Below are positions 22,017 to 32,614 of a stretch of 64,000 nucleotides of DNA, piece by piece (position 1 is the stretch's first letter; each line of letters begins with the position of its first letter). The DNA comes from Asparagopsis taxiformis (taxonomy: Eukaryota; Rhodophyta; Florideophyceae; Bonnemaisoniales; Bonnemaisoniaceae): NCBI GenBank assembly GCA_030407315.1, contig JALQPE010002822.1, forward strand, positions 39,500 to 103,499, given 5' to 3'. The translations under genes were made by a program, and so were the position numbers. The notes under the pieces were generated by a model that ran no database searches, was not told the origin of the DNA, and saw only the letters and a program-made list of their open reading frames with translations.

Positions 22017-24252
22017 TGGGAAGCTCTAGACGATACGCACGTACTGATGCTAACTTCTCGGTGATTGTAAAAGGGCCGATGTATTTCGGTGAGAACTTCT
22101 TGGTTCTTCCTCGTCGGAGGGGAAGATTTCGTGTTGAGAGCATCACGAGATCGCCCACTTCAAATTGAATATCTTCTCGATTTTGGTTCACATGATCAGA
22201 TGTGGTAATGTTGGCTTGGCGAATAGATTCTTGAGCAAGACGATTTGCTTCTTGAATTTCTTCAATGAATTTGTTTGTAGCAATATTCGACGACTCTGAG
22301 AAATCGGAATGTAGAATATCGGAAATGGAAAAGGGATGCTGACCGTAGTCAAGATAGAAAGGCGATTGCTTAGTAGCTTCATTGACGTAATTGTTGTATG
22401 CGAATTCAAGACCTGGAAGGTGTTTATCCCAGTCTTTTTGGGTATAAGAAACGAAGCAACGAAGCATCTCCTCGATTGTTCGAAATGCTCGTTCTGATTG
22501 TCCGTCTGTTTGAGGATGGAAAGCTGTTGAAAGATTTAACTTTACCTTCAACAGTTTCATAAGCTCCTTCCAAAATGATCCAGTAAATCTGCTATCTCGG
22601 TCGGAAATGGTTTTGCGAGGTAATCCATGATGTCTGTACACCTCTTTGTAGAACTCATCAGCAGTATCCTTGGCCGTATGATTTGGTTCCAATGGAATAA
22701 AGTGTGCTCTTTTGGATAGTTTATCCACGATTACTAGTATGGCACTTTTATTGTTAGCAGTTTTGGGAAGTTCAAATATGAAATCCATAGAAATTTCTTC
22801 CCATCTTTTAGTAGGTGGTGGAAACGGTCTAATAGTTCCCAACTGTTTTTGATTTGAGCTCTTGGCTTCTTGACACTTCTTGCATGTTCTAATGTATTCA
22901 TGTATTTCCTTATTCATTCTTGGCCAGTAGAAGAATTTTCGAATTCTCTTAAGTGTCTTCTTAAATCCTCTATGCGCCCCAATTAAGGATTCATGATTAT
23001 CATGGAGCACGGTCATCGTCGTGTTCCCATCTGGTATACATAATCTATTCTCAAAGTAGAGTCTTTTTCCAACTTTCTTGTATGGATCGGTGGTTTTAAT
23101 ATAGACTTCTTTGAAGTTTTCATCACGTAGATATTCTTGTTCGGGTTTATCTAACGTCTCTTTTCTTACGTGAATAGTAGTTACGTTCATGAGTTTACAG
23201 ATAATATCTGTAGACTTTCGGTATACTTCTTTGTACTGTCTAGATAAGGCATCCGCGACAATATTAGACTTCCCTTTGATATATTCTATCTCGTAATCGA
23301 ACTCTTGCATGAACTCTACCCACCTTGCCTGTTTGCGGGATAGAGATTTTTGTGTATCTAGGTATTTCAAGGGATGATGATCAGTCTTTATCTTGAATTT
23401 TGAGCCATGTAAATATGGTCTCCATGTTTGTAATTCATGTATTATCGCTAGTAGCTCTCTTTCATGAGTACTATAGTTCTGTTCTGCAGGATTAAGCTTT
23501 CTAGAAGCATACGCTACCGGACGAGTCCCTAATTTATCTGTTTGTGTAAGGACTGCGCCTACTCCAGTCTGAGAAGCGTCTGCAGTTAATTCGTATGGTA
23601 GGTTTGGATCTGCGCATCGTAATACCGGTGCGTTGGTGAGCAATTGCTTCAGAATATCAAAAGATCTTTGATCCTCTTCAGTCCATTTGTATCCTCTATC
23701 TTTTCTGGTTATATTAGTAAGAGGCGTTGCCACTGTAGCAAAATCCTTTACGAATCTTCTGTAGTAGTTACAAAGTCCAAGAAAGCTTTGAACTTGAGTT
23801 ACGTTCTCTGGTATTTCCCAATTTTTTATGGCTTCAATTTTCTTTAAATTTACTTGAATGCCATTTTTGCTTATAATATGCCCTAAGTATTCAATCTCTT
23901 GTTTAAAGAAATCGTACTTGGACTTCTTTCCATACAGCTTATGTTTTCGTAAAAGTTCTAGAACTTTTGTAAGATGTTCCCAATGTTCTTCCTTAGTCTT
24001 GCTGTATATCAAGATATCATCTAGATATACTAGAACCAACTCATCAATGTATGGTCTCAGCACATTATTCATTAACGTTTGGAAACATCCTGGTGCTCCT
24101 GTTAAACCAAATGGAGTCACTAAGTACTCAAATTGTCCATACCTGGTTCTGAAAGCTGTTTTTTCAATATCAGAGTCCTGACCCTTATTTGGTGGTATCC
24201 AGATCTTAAGTCTATAGACGAAAAATAGTTCGCTTCTCCGACCTGATCCCAC
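21958..24252 (-). pseudogene. Chromovirus Pol: RT core, RNase H, integrase
   Basis: 764 open codons. The RT active site is VYLDD (about 75-79), followed by thumb and RNase H (TADASQTGVGAVLTQ, HERELLAI, TDHHPLKYL). The integrase has an HHCC finger (H...H...CKKCQEAK), the DDE core (MDFIFELPKT, DRDSRFTGSFW, AFHPQTDGQSERAFRTIEE) and a GPF-type C-terminus (GPFTITEKL). The N-terminal part of RT is in another frame (24120-24518). The break is a missing base between GYHQIRV and DIEKTAF near 24190. Confidence 0.9.
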
Positions 24253-25367
24253 ACTTCATCAATTCTAGGTAATGGTACTTGGTTCTTGATTGTTTGTTTA
24301 TTTAATGCTCGGTAGTCCATACACATGCGCAGACCACCATCTTTTTTTGGTGTAAATAGTACTGGGCTTCCCCATGGACTTATACTTGGTCTGATGAATC
24401 CATGGTCTAAAGCTCCTTCAATCTCTTTCTTCATTTCTTCGAGCTCCTTTCTCGATAGTTTGTATATTGGTCCCATTTTGGGTTTCGCGTCTTTTTCTAG
24501 GTCTATTCTCATTTCCACTGATCTCTTCGGTGGTAATTCTTTTGGTAATTCTTCAGGGAATATATCACTGTACTATTGTAATAGTTTCGCTACTTTAGAT
24601 GCATCTTGTTCTCTTCTTTCTTCTTTTCTTTGATGGTTTGCAGGCCATTTTCCTGATTCATAAGTCTTTCGCGTAGGATCTTCCCCTAATAATTTGTGAT
24701 TTTGCGCAGGACCTTCCCCTGTTTGAGTTTTCCTTGGATCTCTTTCAATCCATGCTCCCTTCTCCATGTTTTCCTCTTGGGAGTAATCATCTCTTTTATC
24801 TTCTGTAGAGGTTCTTATAACCACGTGGTATATCTTGCTTTTCTTTTTTCTACACAACCTTGTGAACTGTTTGCTCGTAAGCATATATGTCAGGCGGGAA
24901 TTCCCATGCTTAGAATCTTTCTATGCGTCCAGAGTAATTAGTCTATTTCTTTGTTTCAGTAACATACGAGATTTTTCCCAATCTATTATAGGGTTGGCCT
25001 TGGACAGCCATGACATGCCTAGGATTATGTCGTTAGCAATCCAGTCGACTATATAAGGGTTTACTCTTATCGTAGCTTCCCCTATCCGTATGGTGAAACT
25101 TTTAGAACAAGTGTTCATAGTTACGAGTGTTCCGTCCCATAGTTCAGCGTTAAGGTCCGTATGTTTTCCTTTTATCTGTAGTTTATTTGCAAACTCTTTT
25201 GATATAACTACTTCTTCACAACCACTATCGACTAGGATTGAACAAGTAGATTCGCGACTTCCTACCTGAGCAGATCCATGGAAGTTCAACAGTGTTTGCT
25301 TCTTTCCTTCACTACGATCTTTGTACGGTGGGAACGTACAAAGCTTTAAAAGGTTTGGTTCACGCAA
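24120..25367 (-). pseudogene. Chromovirus protease and N-terminal RT, interrupted by two in-frame TAG codons
   Basis: Three pieces share one frame. The first is the retropepsin-like protease (ILVDSGCEEVVISKEF and later DIILGMSWLSKANPIIDWE; 24921-25367). The second is a spacer (24573-24884). The third is the RT palm/fingers ([49 protein letters not shown]; 24120-24518). TAG at 24921-24923 and TAG at 24573-24575 separate them. The second falls where related elements usually have a Glu before [10 protein letters not shown], so GAG to TAG changes are likely. Pol is +1 (or -2) relative to gag. Confidence 0.85.
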
Positions 25368-25485
25368 CTCATTCTTTTTTTCTTTTTGTATTTTTCATTT
25401 TTTTGTGTTTTCTGATGTTTTCTGCAACGCGTTTCGGCTATAGTACAATGACCCGTTGATGTGCCGAGTGCATCAACCGGAAGCG

Positions 25486-26499
25486 TTAGTTTTTTTCCGA
25501 ATTATTGGAGAATTGAGATCCCCTTTGACTAGATTGTGCCCTTTGAACGCCAAATTGGGAGTGGTTCCTCAGTCTTCCTCCTGAGTGGTTCCTTGCAATG
25601 CAATTTGGTTTTCCGCAGACGTAACAAAGCTTATTTGCCATCCTCCTTCTTTTCTCAGCGGGGGATAGTCGTTGTTGAAAGCCTTGGTTATAAATTCTTC
25701 TATTCTGGATGTTTCCGATTTGCATCGGTGTGGGTCCATTGGAGTATCCTGGATAGTTCGATGTGTATCCAAAGTTTGACCCATTGCTAGAGTATAACCC
25801 ATCAAACTTATCAGCGATTCTCATTGCGTGATCTAATGATTCTGGTTCAACTCTTTCCACCTCTATTCGGATCTTATGTTTTAGGCCTTGACTATAGTGG
25901 AAGATTTGTTCATCATTCTCCATGCTTGGTATTTGTAACAGCCATTTGGAGAACTCCTTGTTGTATTCTCTGACGGAATGCAACTTTCCAGTCCGTTTCA
26001 GTTCACTGAGTATTTTTCGAGCGTTCAACTCCCTGTTTACAGGTTCAAAGTGATTCAATAGTTCCCTTTCAAACTCTTCGAAGGTGCCAATATCAACTGC
26101 ATTGAGAGTTACCAACTCCCACCATTGCAGTCCATCACCCGTGAGGTAGCTAACTGCATAGGTTATCGTAGTTTTCTCCGATGGAGGAAGGGTTTGCATG
26201 TCGAAAAGGTTTCGTAAACTCTTCAACCACCTTCGGGCGTTTCGGCCACTGAACTTGTCTGGTTTACCTATCTCTAGATTATCCTTCCTTTGCTCTCTGG
26301 CTAGGTTTTGATACTGTTGGTTTGTAGCATCCAATTGACTTTGAAGGTGACTGATCTGGGATTGCATCCGATCATACACTTGTTGGAGTGTAGGTTATTG
26401 TGGGGTAGCCTGTTGTTGCTGATGTGGAGGAGGTTGAGTAGCCTGTTGACGTCGGGTGGTTTCGGGTGTAAGCCTATTATGAATATTTTCAGGATCCAT
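25486..26499 (-). pseudogene. Chromovirus Gag with one nonsense codon and an atypical zinc knuckle
   Basis: I take the ATG at 26499 (MDPENIHNRLTPETTRRQQA...) because it is in frame with the main ORF. The only break is TAA at 26395-26397 (codon 35) in a Gln/Pro-rich stretch. The rest (297 codons) has the retrotransposon Gag core (KFSGRNARRWLKSLRNLFD, then DGLQWWELV, FEEFERELLNHF, LKRTGKLHSVREYNKEFS). The knuckle reads CYVCGKPNCIARNH, i.e. C-X2-C-X4-C-X4-H. The usual knuckle is C-X2-C-X4-H-X4-C, so the last two ligands are exchanged. The flanks are basic and Gln/Ser-rich. Confidence 0.85.
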
Positions 26500-26646
26500 A
26501 ATGAATTACAGTGTACTTAGAGAGCAAAAGTGTTTTAATCTCAAGTTTCGGTATTTCACGAAGGGAATTTTAATGTTCAGGATTTTCAAAGTTGGTTCAG
26601 AAATTTTCAATTCAATGCGACTTTTATTGGTAATTCAAATGTTTTT

Positions 26647-27264
26647 CTATTTCTGAGTGTAACACTTGAGAACCTTGCTTACAGACTTAGCTGAGTGTTT
26701 TCCCGGTTTTTTGATTGAATTCCAGCGTTCAATGCTGCCAGTGTCAGCAGCAAGCTTGACCAATCGGAGAAGCTGATCCTTGCGGCGGCGGTGCTCTGGG
26801 TCGAGCTTGTGTTCGTTGAAATGTAATATATTTTGGAACTCAGTATCGCACAAGTCGCACTGTAAAGAAAGTACCTTACTGTAGCGTCTATCTGAATTGC
26901 TTACTGTCTTGGTTGTCCCGTCACGATTAAACAAGTGTTTAATGTGATCCTCGGTGGTGTTGTGTACAGCCCACGATTGGTGCCTCGGTTTCAATACCTG
27001 GCAGGATGAGCACCGTAGGGCAGCCTGTCCGTGGTGGCTCTCTAGTCCCAATGTGGGGCCAGTGTTCAATGCGCCACCAAAAATCTTATTGGTCAACTCG
27101 TCTTGATTCGGCAGTGATTGGCCGATTGGGGAGGCGGAAGCCGTATTAATTTCCTTCTCAGCCGTTTGTACCGGCTTGTCTGTATCTGAATTAATTTCCG
27201 TGGCCGGCGGCTGTTCAGCCGTAGCGGCGTTGTTATTGGCCTGTTCAGCGGTAGGGTTGCACAC
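26647..27264 (-). CDS. Accessory zinc-finger ORF inside the chromovirus, between PBS and gag
   Basis: About 205 codons, sense orientation, in the leader where Ty3 elements normally have only untranslated RNA. The N-terminal 60 residues are Ala/Gln/Asn/Thr-rich. Then come CSSCQVLKPRHQSWAVHNTT with DHIKH (C-X2-C...H) and CDLCDTEF...HFNEHKLDPEH, a C2H2-type finger (C-X2-C-X12-H-X5/6-H). A basic tail follows (HRRRKDQLLRLVK ... KKPGKHSAKSVSKVLK). There is no ATG in the frame. An upstream stop lies six codons before the GTG, and the bases just before it read TTTTAATTGCAG, which resembles a 3' splice site, so the first exon may lie upstream. It may be a captured host gene or a nucleic-acid-binding accessory protein. 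Confidence 0.6.
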   Translation of the reverse strand: MCNPTAEQANNNAATAEQPPATEINSDTDKPVQTAEKEINTASASPIGQSLPNQDELTNKIFGGALNTGPTLGLESHHGQAALRCSSCQVLKPRHQSWAVHNTTEDHIKHLFNRDGTTKTVSNSDRRYSKVLSLQCDLCDTEFQNILHFNEHKLDPEHRRRKDQLLRLVKLAADTGSIERWNSIKKPGKHSAKSVSKVLKCYTQK

Positions 27265-27311
27265 TGCAATTAAAATTCGTTAAAAAATTTTTTCGGTCAG
27301 ATCGCTGATTG

Positions 27312-27324
27312 GGCGATGCTACCA
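27312..27324 (-). promoter_or_regulatory. Chromovirus primer binding site
   Basis: The minus strand reads TGGTAGCATCGCC two bases after the 5' LTR. TGGTAGC is the complement of the 3' end of initiator tRNA-Met (GCTACCA), the usual primer for many fungal elements. Confidence 0.65.
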
Positions 27325-27326
27325 GT

Positions 27327-27742
27327 TGTTAAGTTCCGATAGGTTGAAATGATAAACTTACTTTTTGAATGAAATTTTGAGGTTCACTAAGCGGCGCTTA
27401 TTTCGGCTCAACTTAGGATTGTTGTTACTGGGTTGTTGATCTGCCCGAACTCTTCCAGCAGCCATTCCAGTACCTCCTTTATAGAATTCTAGATAAGCCC
27501 GTAGACTACTAAAATCACTGCACTAGCCTAGCGATAGTAATTTCATGGTCTCGTAGAGTAAGGTGCAAATTTAGCTTCTATTCGCACCTTACGATCGAGA
27601 CTACTATAGCTAGTGTAATGTAAACTATTATGGAACCTAGTCATTCAAATAAGGGGTGTAATTGTGTAGTGTAAACTATCCTAGCGTATTGTAAATTCCA
27701 TAATGGAACGGATCCGACTGGATCGTCCAGATGGACGTTACA
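27327..27742 (-). repeat. Chromovirus 5' LTR
   Basis: 416 bp, same ends as the copy at 21293-21705. It differs by two substitutions and a GTT duplication near 27420. Confidence 0.9.
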
Positions 27743-29628
27743 AACAAGATACTTCTAGGCGTAACAGCAAGTTACTTTCTAGCAGCCTATAGTATATGAG
27801 TAAACTTAGTGAAACTTGTAGTGTCTAGAATACACTAGTCTATGCTGGCCATTGCTGGCATCAGCTTTAGTTCGTTACAATCTTCGTCACCGTCTTCCCA
27901 CTACTGATAGTATACTAGGAGAGTGATGAAAATGCAAGTAGAGTCGGCGTTGCTAACGAAGCATGCATGAAAGAATAGTCAAATGGAAAAGGTTGAGTTG
28001 CAAGTTTCTACAATGGAGGAAACGGTGCGGATATTGTTATCAGAGCAACTATATGACGCGATCGAGAAAATCGCAGAAACGGAGGAGTGGCACACTCGAG
28101 TGAGACAACGAAATGAAGTTGTCGTGCCAGGCACAATGTCAGTACAATTGTCCATTGCGCAACCGTAGATGGTTTGTTAACAGAGGAATTTGGATACCCA
28201 TGGGTATGTGATGTGTGATGGGTACATAGGGGTGCGCAACCCCGGAAATAGAGTCGCTGAACATGGCCCCTTTTTAGGGGTCAAAAGCGACTTCTGTAAT
28301 GAAGTATAAAGTTTTAGAAGTTCATGGAATCAGATTTACTTTTATAAAACTACAATTATTGTATGATTCGAAACACGTCATCGCTGTCAGAAAAAATCAG
28401 TCTAAAATAATAATTTCCAGTAAAGTTTCCAGAATGTTTTGATTGCCAGAAAATGTTTGACACGTGTAGGGATAGGGTTGCCTTCTCAAGAGGCGAGTGC
28501 AGTTGCCCGAAGAGGGCGGGGATTAATTACCGATCGCGAGGCTCGAGGGGTGTGGCTGCGAATCGCGACCGGGGCACGCGCAGGGGCGGGGGGGATTGCC
28601 AAGGGAAGTGCTTTATAATCACTAAAGGGGTGGGTTGATTGTTCGATGATGGGATGGAATTTCCAGGAACCGGTTTGGTATCGCGGCTTATATACCTATC
28701 AACTGGCGAGGAAAATGCCTCCACCAGGTGTAGAGCTAATTTGTACGGCGGCGGCGGTGCTACATCTAATAAAGCAAATATAATTTCTAGCTAATTATTT
28801 GATAAAATATTTTGTCGTAGCGAAGAATTACAGTAGCTAGTCTGTAATGAATGACACTCCCTATTTTTTGTCATACCGCCTGGCGGTCCTCTCAACCAGA
28901 GTCGTGTCGCTTCCCTGTTGGGTGCCCACTTAAGGGATGTGCCAATCACAAGGCACCAGCCAACTGGGCGTGTTTCCTGTAATTGGGACAAGCGCAAGGC
29001 TGTAAACACCCTATTCGGGCCTATCGGCCCCGGCCAAGACCCCACAAGTGACAAATTTCTAACCTAAGCTAACCAGCTGTACATTACAATGTAAGCCTAA
29101 CTGGCAATAACCTCGCGGGTAGGCGAGTGCCGTTAACTGGGCTCTGGTTGGGCAATAACTGGATATTTATTCCTAACCACTAACCCTAGCTTACAGTAGA
29201 CTTAGTATAAATATGCCACTGGAATAGCCAGTAGGCACGGTTTCTAGAGTAACGTAAACTCAAGTGGAATTACGACCCACTGGAACAGTGTTTGCATACC
29301 TATTGTTCAACCCCTCTCCGGGAAAACCTTAGGGTTAGCCAACAGCTCGACGGATTACGTCACTCGCTCTATCCATACGCCTCTCGCGTGAGCGCTATAA
29401 TCGCACGACCCCCTCTGGGTAGCGATACCTTCTCTCTTACGAGACTACCCGCCGGGTACCTATAAGGTTCATCTGCTCTACCACTTCCTCTACCGAGGCT
29501 CGGGACACCTGTCGGGTGGTTTGCCGCTCCAGCGGATTTCTACCTGCTACATTGGTCTTCCGACCTAGAACCTTGTACCCTCGGGTAACTCTCCTTGGGA
29601 GAAATCTTCCTTCACAATCATCTTCACG
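27743..29628. other. Non-coding stretch and probable 5' region of the Gag/protease element
   Basis: 27743-28800 is AT-rich with only short ORFs (61-65 codons, no motifs) and a small hairpin CCCCTTTTTAGGGG near 28270. From about 28850 the base composition changes to match the Gag gene, so 28850-29628 is probably its LTR and leader. I could not find a second LTR copy, a clear PBS or a TATA box. Confidence 0.4.
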
Positions 29629-31554
29629 ATGCCTCGAAACCCTACAGCGGGACCCTCTAGTGAGGTCATAGCGCCTGCCAGCGACTTATCCGATTCGGAT
29701 CTGATCGCCGAAGAAGGCGTGGTGATTAACACCCTGCAAGACCGAGCCGACCGAATCTTCAACGAACGGTTGGAAGAGTTCAAGGCTGAATTCAGCACCG
29801 TCGTCGAGAAGACTGTTCAAGACCGCAGGGCGGAGATCGTAGACGCCACGGTCGAAACCGTAATGGAACTGGTCGAGCCAAAATTGCTGGCCGCCAGCCG
29901 AGAAGCCACCCAAGATCGGGACGCCGAGTTCCTAGCGGAAACCTGGATGCAGGTAAAAGCCGAATTCGCTAAACGTGTATCCCGTTTGGAAACTCGTCTG
30001 GAGGAGCTTTCGATTCACGGCTCTATTGCCAGTCCATTCGGACAACAGGAGTTTCCTGCTCGCCGCACCCGATCGGCTGATTCCCCTGACCCTACATCCG
30101 GTAGGGAGGAAGAAGAAGATCCCCGATTGGATCAAGTCGCAGAAGCAACCCGACATCTGTCCGACCGTGTCGACGCCCTCGCCGAATCACTATCCCAAAC
30201 AGGGAATATCTCTCGCACGAGACAGCACACTCGTGCCACCGGATCTGCACCGGAAAATCCCTCGTGGGACGATGAAGAAGGACCTATTGAGGAAGGCTTG
30301 GTGCCCTTGAAGGCCCGCGAACCTGCGTTCGACCTAGTGGTCTCCTATCGGTACTACCGACTCAAGAACAAGTCCCTAACGACTGATACCCCAATGGGTA
30401 AATCAAGAAGCTTGTATAAGCTAACGGAGAAGATCCGTAATTTCAACGCGTCAGTCACGCCGTTCGATGGTACGGAACCCATCGATATCCTCCGGTTCTT
30501 CGCGGAAGTTCAAGATGCATGTGATTCATGCGGAGTCTCGGAGGGAGAAGCTACCAAGTTACTCAAGTATTTCCTGGAAGGAGAACCTCAACGGTTTATC
30601 GCTGCTGAGGCGCGAAAGCGCAAGCTTCTCAACCACCTGCACCAGCAGATCACTTGGACTCAAGCCTTAAATGCCCTTCTGGCTCGCTACGCGACGGACA
30701 ATGTCCTAGCGGACGCATATGACGCAGTAACGCGTATACGGCAAGGCCCGGATGAGGATGAAGCTGCATACGCAGACAGACTGCAGGACGCTGCTCTCCT
30801 GTGTGCGAATGTCTTCTCGGAAAGAGACTTGGTCAACTACTACCTCAAGGGCCTACGCCCAGAGGTTAAACACACCGTCAAGGTGACTATAGGCCGCAGT
30901 GGCGGAGAAGATTTTCTCGCTGTCCGTAACCTTGCTCAAGGACTCGGGGACTCTTTAAGAGCTTCGCTACCCGCAAAGCCGAAGGCTTACCCTACTCGGG
31001 AAGTCGCGGACCGTAAACGCAAAGCGTTGCTTGCTACCGTACCCGGAGAACCGGCTGTGATACCGCGGACCCCGCCGCCGACCTTACCTTCCCCTACCGG
31101 GAACCCAATGGGCGCGCCAATGCAGGCCCCTACCCTAACGGGAGAACATCTTAAACTCGCTGAGAGTATGATCCCCGAAGGGGCTGATACTTGGAGATGC
31201 TCTGGCTGTCGCCAACCAGGGCACGTGTTATACACTTGTCCTTATTTACCGCCCTCTGTGGGAACATACTTCGCCTTTGCGAACTACGCTTACCAGCAAG
31301 AACCGGAACAGGTTATGCGCCGCCAACAGCGCCAGTCCAATCGGTTCAACCGGAAAAGGGATTACCCTAAAGCCGTGCTCCAACGGCCAAACCCTCCAAC
31401 ACGCATGGTTGCGTTCGCTGATGACGAAAATCATTCCAAATCGGGCCCTCTGAGGCGAGACGTTTTAGAACGTAACGGATCTTCCGTATCGGCTCAAGAC
31501 GTTGCCGACGCCTTGGAAACCTCCGACGACTCCGACACGTCGTCGGAAAACTGA
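29629..31554 (+). CDS. Gag polyprotein of a second LTR-type retroelement
   Basis: 641 codons from ATG 29629. The N-terminal 250 residues are acidic and helical, with heptad-like stretches (TLQDRADRIFNERLEEFKAE; EVTRHLSDRVDALAESL-type). The Gag core follows (KIRNFNASVTPFDGTEPIDI, FLEGEPQRFIAAEA, YATDNVLADAYDAVTRIRQG, YYLKGLRPEVKHTV). There is one canonical CCHC knuckle, CSGCRQPGHVLYTC (about 525-538), and an acidic Ser-rich tail. The frame is unbroken. The stop TGA shares its last base with the next ATG (TGATG). Confidence 0.85.
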   Translation: MPRNPTAGPSSEVIAPASDLSDSDLIAEEGVVINTLQDRADRIFNERLEEFKAEFSTVVEKTVQDRRAEIVDATVETVMELVEPKLLAASREATQDRDAEFLAETWMQVKAEFAKRVSRLETRLEELSIHGSIASPFGQQEFPARRTRSADSPDPTSGREEEEDPRLDQVAEATRHLSDRVDALAESLSQTGNISRTRQHTRATGSAPENPSWDDEEGPIEEGLVPLKAREPAFDLVVSYRYYRLKNKSLTTDTPMGKSRSLYKLTEKIRNFNASVTPFDGTEPIDILRFFAEVQDACDSCGVSEGEATKLLKYFLEGEPQRFIAAEARKRKLLNHLHQQITWTQALNALLARYATDNVLADAYDAVTRIRQGPDEDEAAYADRLQDAALLCANVFSERDLVNYYLKGLRPEVKHTVKVTIGRSGGEDFLAVRNLAQGLGDSLRASLPAKPKAYPTREVADRKRKALLATVPGEPAVIPRTPPPTLPSPTGNPMGAPMQAPTLTGEHLKLAESMIPEGADTWRCSGCRQPGHVLYTCPYLPPSVGTYFAFANYAYQQEPEQVMRRQQRQSNRFNRKRDYPKAVLQRPNPPTRMVAFADDENHSKSGPLRRDVLERNGSSVSAQDVADALETSDDSDTSSEN

Positions 31555-32387
31555 TGACGGGGAGTGAGGTGTCGCACTCCCGTCAGGAGGTGGAGCGATT
31601 ACGCTACTCGGTGGACATCTCACCACAACCACCTCCGCAGGAAAAGGCTGCAACTCCCTCTAGGGACCAAAGTCTTTTCCAGACACCAACCCCTTCGGGA
31701 TCCCCCACAGGGACTCGAACCTCAAGGCCGAAAGCCTCATGCCTGCTTAAGGCCGCCCATTACGTAGTAATGGGTTCCATCGGACTCGATACGTCAATTC
31801 TCACGCCCATGCGTATGGTGATGGACACCGGGTCCGGACCATTGGTCATCCATGAAAGGAGCTTACCCCAAAATTGGGAACAATTCCAAGTCCCTGCGGG
31901 GAAAGTTCCGCAACTGGCCGATGCTAACGGCAATCCTCTTCGGATAAAAGGCAAGATAATACTGTCCTTACAGTTAGGCCACAAGTCCTTTGAGGAAGAA
32001 TTCTTCGTCGCGCCTAAGTTGGCCGTACCCCTCATCTTGGGAACTGGGGCAATGAATACCCACGTAGACGCAATTAGGTGCCGGGCCCAACGAATTGATA
32101 TTCACGACGGCGGGTCGATAGCTATCCTAGTGATGTCGCCTACGCGTAAAACATCCCCCACCCTTTCGTGCTACGTGGATGCCTCGCGACCCTCTAATGG
32201 GATTAACTTAGACCGCCAGCCTCATGGCATTCGGTTTTCACAAAGTGTGAATATTCCTCCGCGAAGTCAAGTGACAACTACTGTTGTATGCGCCGGTGGT
32301 GGCTTGAGTATACTCTCACCGAGAGATCGGATCCTTCACCGACATCGTGTCTCTATCCCGAATGGGGTTGCGGAATTCATCCCGTGA
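31554..32387 (+). CDS. Retropepsin-like protease of the same retroelement; no RT follows
   Basis: 277 codons, starting at the A of the gag TGA. The aspartic protease core is MRMVMDTGSGPLVIHERSLP (active DTGS), with the flap-side strands (NGNPLRIKGKIILSLQLG) and the conserved LILGTGAMNTHVDAI. In an intact element this frame continues into reverse transcriptase. Here it ends with TGA at 32385 and the sequence changes character, so RT, RNase H and integrase are missing. The domestication candidate view (gag plus protease kept, pol lost) and simple truncation are both possible. Confidence 0.8.
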   Translation: MTGSEVSHSRQEVERLRYSVDISPQPPPQEKAATPSRDQSLFQTPTPSGSPTGTRTSRPKASCLLKAAHYVVMGSIGLDTSILTPMRMVMDTGSGPLVIHERSLPQNWEQFQVPAGKVPQLADANGNPLRIKGKIILSLQLGHKSFEEEFFVAPKLAVPLILGTGAMNTHVDAIRCRAQRIDIHDGGSIAILVMSPTRKTSPTLSCYVDASRPSNGINLDRQPHGIRFSQSVNIPPRSQVTTTVVCAGGGLSILSPRDRILHRHRVSIPNGVAEFIP

Positions 32388-32614
32388 CAGGAATTCCTGA
32401 CTATCTTAACTAACTTCGGTACATCCGACAAGTGTTATCGTCGAGGTCAACGATGTCCAAGACTTTACTTCCGCCGGCGAGTGCGGCCGCCTATAAATAC
32501 TATTCGTTCTGCTTACAGTTGGTGGTTAGGTATGATCATCCGACAACGGAGACTCAGTTCGGACACGGCGCGTAGTAACGGATTGATCATCCGACAGTCG
32601 CCGCGCGACGTGTG

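Larger units (their letters stand above)
21293..27742 (-). mobile_element. Ty3/gypsy chromovirus, complete LTR to LTR
   Basis: The element is 6450 bp, transcribed on the minus strand. Order 5' to 3': LTR (27742-27327), PBS, accessory zinc-finger ORF, gag, protease, reverse transcriptase, RNase H, integrase, chromodomain, PPT, LTR (21705-21293). The two LTRs differ by two substitutions and one 3-bp indel by eye, so the insertion is young. Flanking 5-mers are AACTA and AACAA on the plus strand, an imperfect target duplication. The copy nevertheless has three in-frame stops and two frameshifts, so it cannot be autonomous as written. Confidence 0.93.

Noticed and set aside
28850..29300. LTR of the Gag/protease element
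   Set aside because: Suspected from base composition and position, but no matching second copy, TG/CA edges or PBS could be fixed, so it is not called as an LTR.
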